From the NCBI GenBank assembly GCA_934668875.1, contig CAKUON010000017.1, positions 1 to 24,777 of the forward strand: a stretch of DNA of 24,777 nucleotides, in the 5' to 3' direction. The notes below the pieces were generated by a model that saw nothing but the letters and a program-made list of their open reading frames with translations, searched no databases and was not told the DNA's origin. Below are positions 23,182-24,777 of this stretch, in pieces. The first letter of the stretch is position 1, and each line of letters begins with the position of its first letter. Source of the DNA: an uncultured Collinsella sp. (GTDB lineage: Bacteria; Actinomycetota; Coriobacteriia; Coriobacteriales; Coriobacteriaceae). The position numbers and the translations under genes were made by a program.

Positions 23182-24645
23182 ATGACGAAGACCAAGGCAC
23201 AGCAGATTATGGCGGCAACCGAGGTTCGCGCGGCAGATGACGTCACCGCGGCCATCCAGGACATCGCCGCCGAGTTTGAGCCCTACATCATCAAACAGCG
23301 CCGTCACTTCCATAAGCACCCGGAGCTGAGCCTTGCCGAGGAGCGCACGACCTCCGACATCGCCAATCAGCTCGATGCCATGAATATCCCCTACGGGCGC
23401 CCGCTCAAGACGGGCCTGGTGGCGACGCTTCGCGGCACCGCGCCCGATGCCTACCGCGAGGATGGCACGCCGCGCCGCCGCATCCTGCTGCGCGCCGACA
23501 TCGACGCCCTTCCCGTCACCGAGCAGACCGGCGAAGAGTTCGCCAGCGTCAACGAGGGCTGCATGCACGCCTGCGGTCACGACTGCCATATCGCCATGAT
23601 GCTCGGCACGCTGCAGATTCTGCGCCACATGACCGATGACATTCACGGCGAGATCCGTATCGTATTCCAGCCCAGCGAGGAAAACGGCCAGGGTGCCAAG
23701 CTCATGATCGGCACGGGCGTACTCGATGGCGTCGACGGTGCCTATGCCGCGCACATCTGGAGCGAGGTCGATGCCGGCACCGTGAGCTGCGAGCCCGGTC
23801 CGCGCATGGCAAACACCGACTGGTTCCGCATTGATGTCCGCGGCACCTCGTGCCATGGCGCCATGCCCCAGCGCGGCCACGACGCCGTTATGGTTGCCGC
23901 CGAGATCGTCAACGCCTTGCAGACCATCGTCTCGCGCGAGATTAGCCCCTACGAACCCGCCGTCATCACCGTCGGCGAACTGCACGGCGGCACCGCGCGC
24001 AACGTTATCGCCGGTACGGCATACCTCGCCGGCACGGTGCGCACCTATGGTGACAAGACGCATGAGGAGATGCCCGAGCTTATGCGCCGCATCGTGGAGC
24101 ACACTGCGGCGGCCCTGGGCGCCGAGGCCGAACTCACCGACTACACCATCGCCAACTACAAGGTCGAAAACGATGCCGCCTCGAGCGAGCGCTGCCGCCA
24201 AGCTGTGCTCAAGTGCCTGGGCCCCGCGGGCGAGGGCCATTACCGCGGCACACTTTCGGGCGAGGATTTCTCGGAGTATCTGCATCGCGTGCCGGGCGTG
24301 CTTGCCTTTGTGGGCGCGCGCAATCCCCAAATTGGCGCCACGTACGCCCAGCATTCCTGCTTCTACAAGATCGACGAGACCGTGCTTGCCAAGGGCTCCA
24401 TGGTAGCCGCCCAGTATGCCATCGACTTTTTGGCCGAGCCCACGCAAGAGGAGCTCGACGGCCCCACGATTGCTGCCGTCGCCGAGACCAATCCCGATCT
24501 GGCCGCCAAACTGCGCTCTGCCAAGGCAACGGCTGCCGAAGCTCGCGACGCCGTGCACGATGCCCGCACCGCCCGCCATGCCGCAATCAAGGGTATACAC
24601 GATGCCCGCGCCGCTGCTCGCCACGAAGACCATCGCGACGAGTAG
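23182..24645 (+). CDS. M20-family amidohydrolase/peptidase (N-acyl amino acid hydrolase-like)
   Basis: A 487-residue metallohydrolase of the M20D group (hippurate hydrolase/N-acyl-amino-acid amidohydrolase type). Visible are RHFHKHPELS (41-50), the metal-binding ACGHDCH (130-136), SEENGQGA (165-172), HIW at 191, the dimerisation-domain histidine in GTSCHGAMPQRG (221-232), GGTARNVIAGTAYLAGTVRTY (269-289), SGEDF (359-363) and the late histidine in AQHSCFYKIDE (H391). Residues 419-487 form an Ala/Arg/His-rich, probably helical tail beyond the usual end of the family (about 390-400 residues). ATG 23182 has AAGGAG (23166-23171) 10 nt upstream. The open frame extends 5' without a start signal. The exact acyl-amino acid substrate is unknown. 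It is divergent from the YtcJ-like gene, perhaps sharing regulation. Confidence 0.88.
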   Translation: MTKTKAQQIMAATEVRAADDVTAAIQDIAAEFEPYIIKQRRHFHKHPELSLAEERTTSDIANQLDAMNIPYGRPLKTGLVATLRGTAPDAYREDGTPRRRILLRADIDALPVTEQTGEEFASVNEGCMHACGHDCHIAMMLGTLQILRHMTDDIHGEIRIVFQPSEENGQGAKLMIGTGVLDGVDGAYAAHIWSEVDAGTVSCEPGPRMANTDWFRIDVRGTSCHGAMPQRGHDAVMVAAEIVNALQTIVSREISPYEPAVITVGELHGGTARNVIAGTAYLAGTVRTYGDKTHEEMPELMRRIVEHTAAALGAEAELTDYTIANYKVENDAASSERCRQAVLKCLGPAGEGHYRGTLSGEDFSEYLHRVPGVLAFVGARNPQIGATYAQHSCFYKIDETVLAKGSMVAAQYAIDFLAEPTQEELDGPTIAAVAETNPDLAAKLRSAKATAAEARDAVHDARTARHAAIKGIHDARAAARHEDHRDE

Positions 24646-24706
24646 CCATCGCGCACTCTAGATTAATCGTCAATAACAAAGCGGAGGGGGACGTCAAGAT
24701 TGAACT

Positions 24707-24745
24707 GCCTCCCATTTCTTGGACACGAGAAATGGGAGGCTTTTT
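24707..24745 (+). terminator. Hairpin with T5 tail after the M20 gene
   Basis: GCCTCCCATTTCT (24707-24719) pairs perfectly over 13 bp with AGAAATGGGAGGC (24728-24740), loop 8 nt, followed by TTTTT. It can end transcription arriving from the M20 gene 62 nt upstream. If the segment is an IS end, the same hairpin would block read-through and hide the GGGAGG ribosome binding site of orfA. Confidence 0.75.
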
Positions 24746-24777
24746 ATGCGTGTCGACTTGAGAGTGAAACACGACAT
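24746..24777 (+). CDS. Possible 5' end of a transposase orfA (partial)
   Basis: ATG at 24746 begins MRVDLRVKHD and runs off the window. GGGAGG (24734-24739) lies 6 nt upstream, a good Shine-Dalgarno sequence that sits in the 3' arm of the hairpin. Ten codons are too few to name a family; the call rests on the IS3-like terminus in front of it. Confidence 0.35.
   Translation, partial: MRVDLRVKHD

Larger units (their letters stand above)
24701..24777 (+). mobile_element. Probable left end of an IS3-family (IS150-group) element, cut by the window edge
   Basis: The segment starting TGAACTGCCTCCCATTTC, continuing TTGGACACGAGAAATGGG, has the layout of IS150-group termini as I remember them: TG-ACTGC-CCCATTT-TTGGAC-GAAATGG. 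A start codon with a good ribosome binding site follows 45 nt in, where orfA would lie. Only 77 nt are available, so the transposase and right end cannot be checked. If wrong, the hairpin inside is simply the terminator of the M20 gene. Confidence 0.55.

Noticed and set aside
23026..24633. A 1085-residue minus-strand open frame that extends the YtcJ-like gene upstream
   Set aside because: The extra part is the antisense shadow of the M20 gene on the plus strand, has no family motifs, and crosses the divergent promoter region. The real N-terminus is near 23025.

Overview
The window looks like a chromosomal segment of a GC-rich Gram-positive anaerobe. My best guess is class Coriobacteriia, Collinsella or a close relative. 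This rests on the overall flavour of the proteins, a fused two-domain EcfA ATPase in a riboflavin ECF operon, a MurE whose motifs are not of the diaminopimelate type, and actinobacterial-style ARG boxes. It is an inference, not a database result. Almost every gene is on the minus strand, so genes are best read from high to low coordinates. The exceptions are a tRNA-Val gene, an M20 peptidase gene and a possible insertion-sequence end at the right edge.

Region by region: (1) 94-5626, a minus-strand cluster for cell wall and nucleotide/tRNA quality control: murE, a HAD phosphatase, murI, rph, rdgB, dtd. (2) 5687-7619, asnB with its own terminator, which abuts the murE promoter. (3) 7776-8493, tRNA-Val(TAC) with terminator, then a gene-free stretch holding a partial duplication of the tRNA 3' end, inverted T-arm motifs and an AT-rich island bounded by a 15-bp inverted repeat. 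(4) 8494-13504, the arginine operon argC-argJ-argB-argD. It has tandem ARG boxes upstream of argC, a terminator-like hairpin between argC and argJ and a branched terminator after argD. (5) 13541-18090, an FMN-riboswitch operon: ribU, fused ecfA, ecfT and two tandem FMN-binding split-barrel proteins, closed by a strong hairpin. (6) 18257-20454, groES-groEL followed by a 144-nt GC-rich nested palindrome. (7) 20455-21375, about 920 bp without a credible gene, dominated by very large inverted repeats. (8) 21309-24645, divergent YtcJ-like amidohydrolase and M20 amidohydrolase genes. (9) 24701-24777, a sequence resembling the left end of an IS3/IS150-group element, running off the window.

How the genes fit together: the riboflavin importer (RibU plus ATPase and EcfT) is controlled by its product FMN, and the two downstream genes encode likely flavin-binding proteins. 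The arginine genes encode the acetylated route from N-acetylglutamate to N-acetylornithine/ornithine with acetyl recycling by ArgJ, under a likely ArgR operator. MurI supplies D-glutamate to the same peptidoglycan pathway that MurE serves. I found no CRISPR array, rRNA, phage gene set or defence system. The least explained material is the non-coding DNA: the palindromes flanking groESL and the tRNA-Val downstream region.
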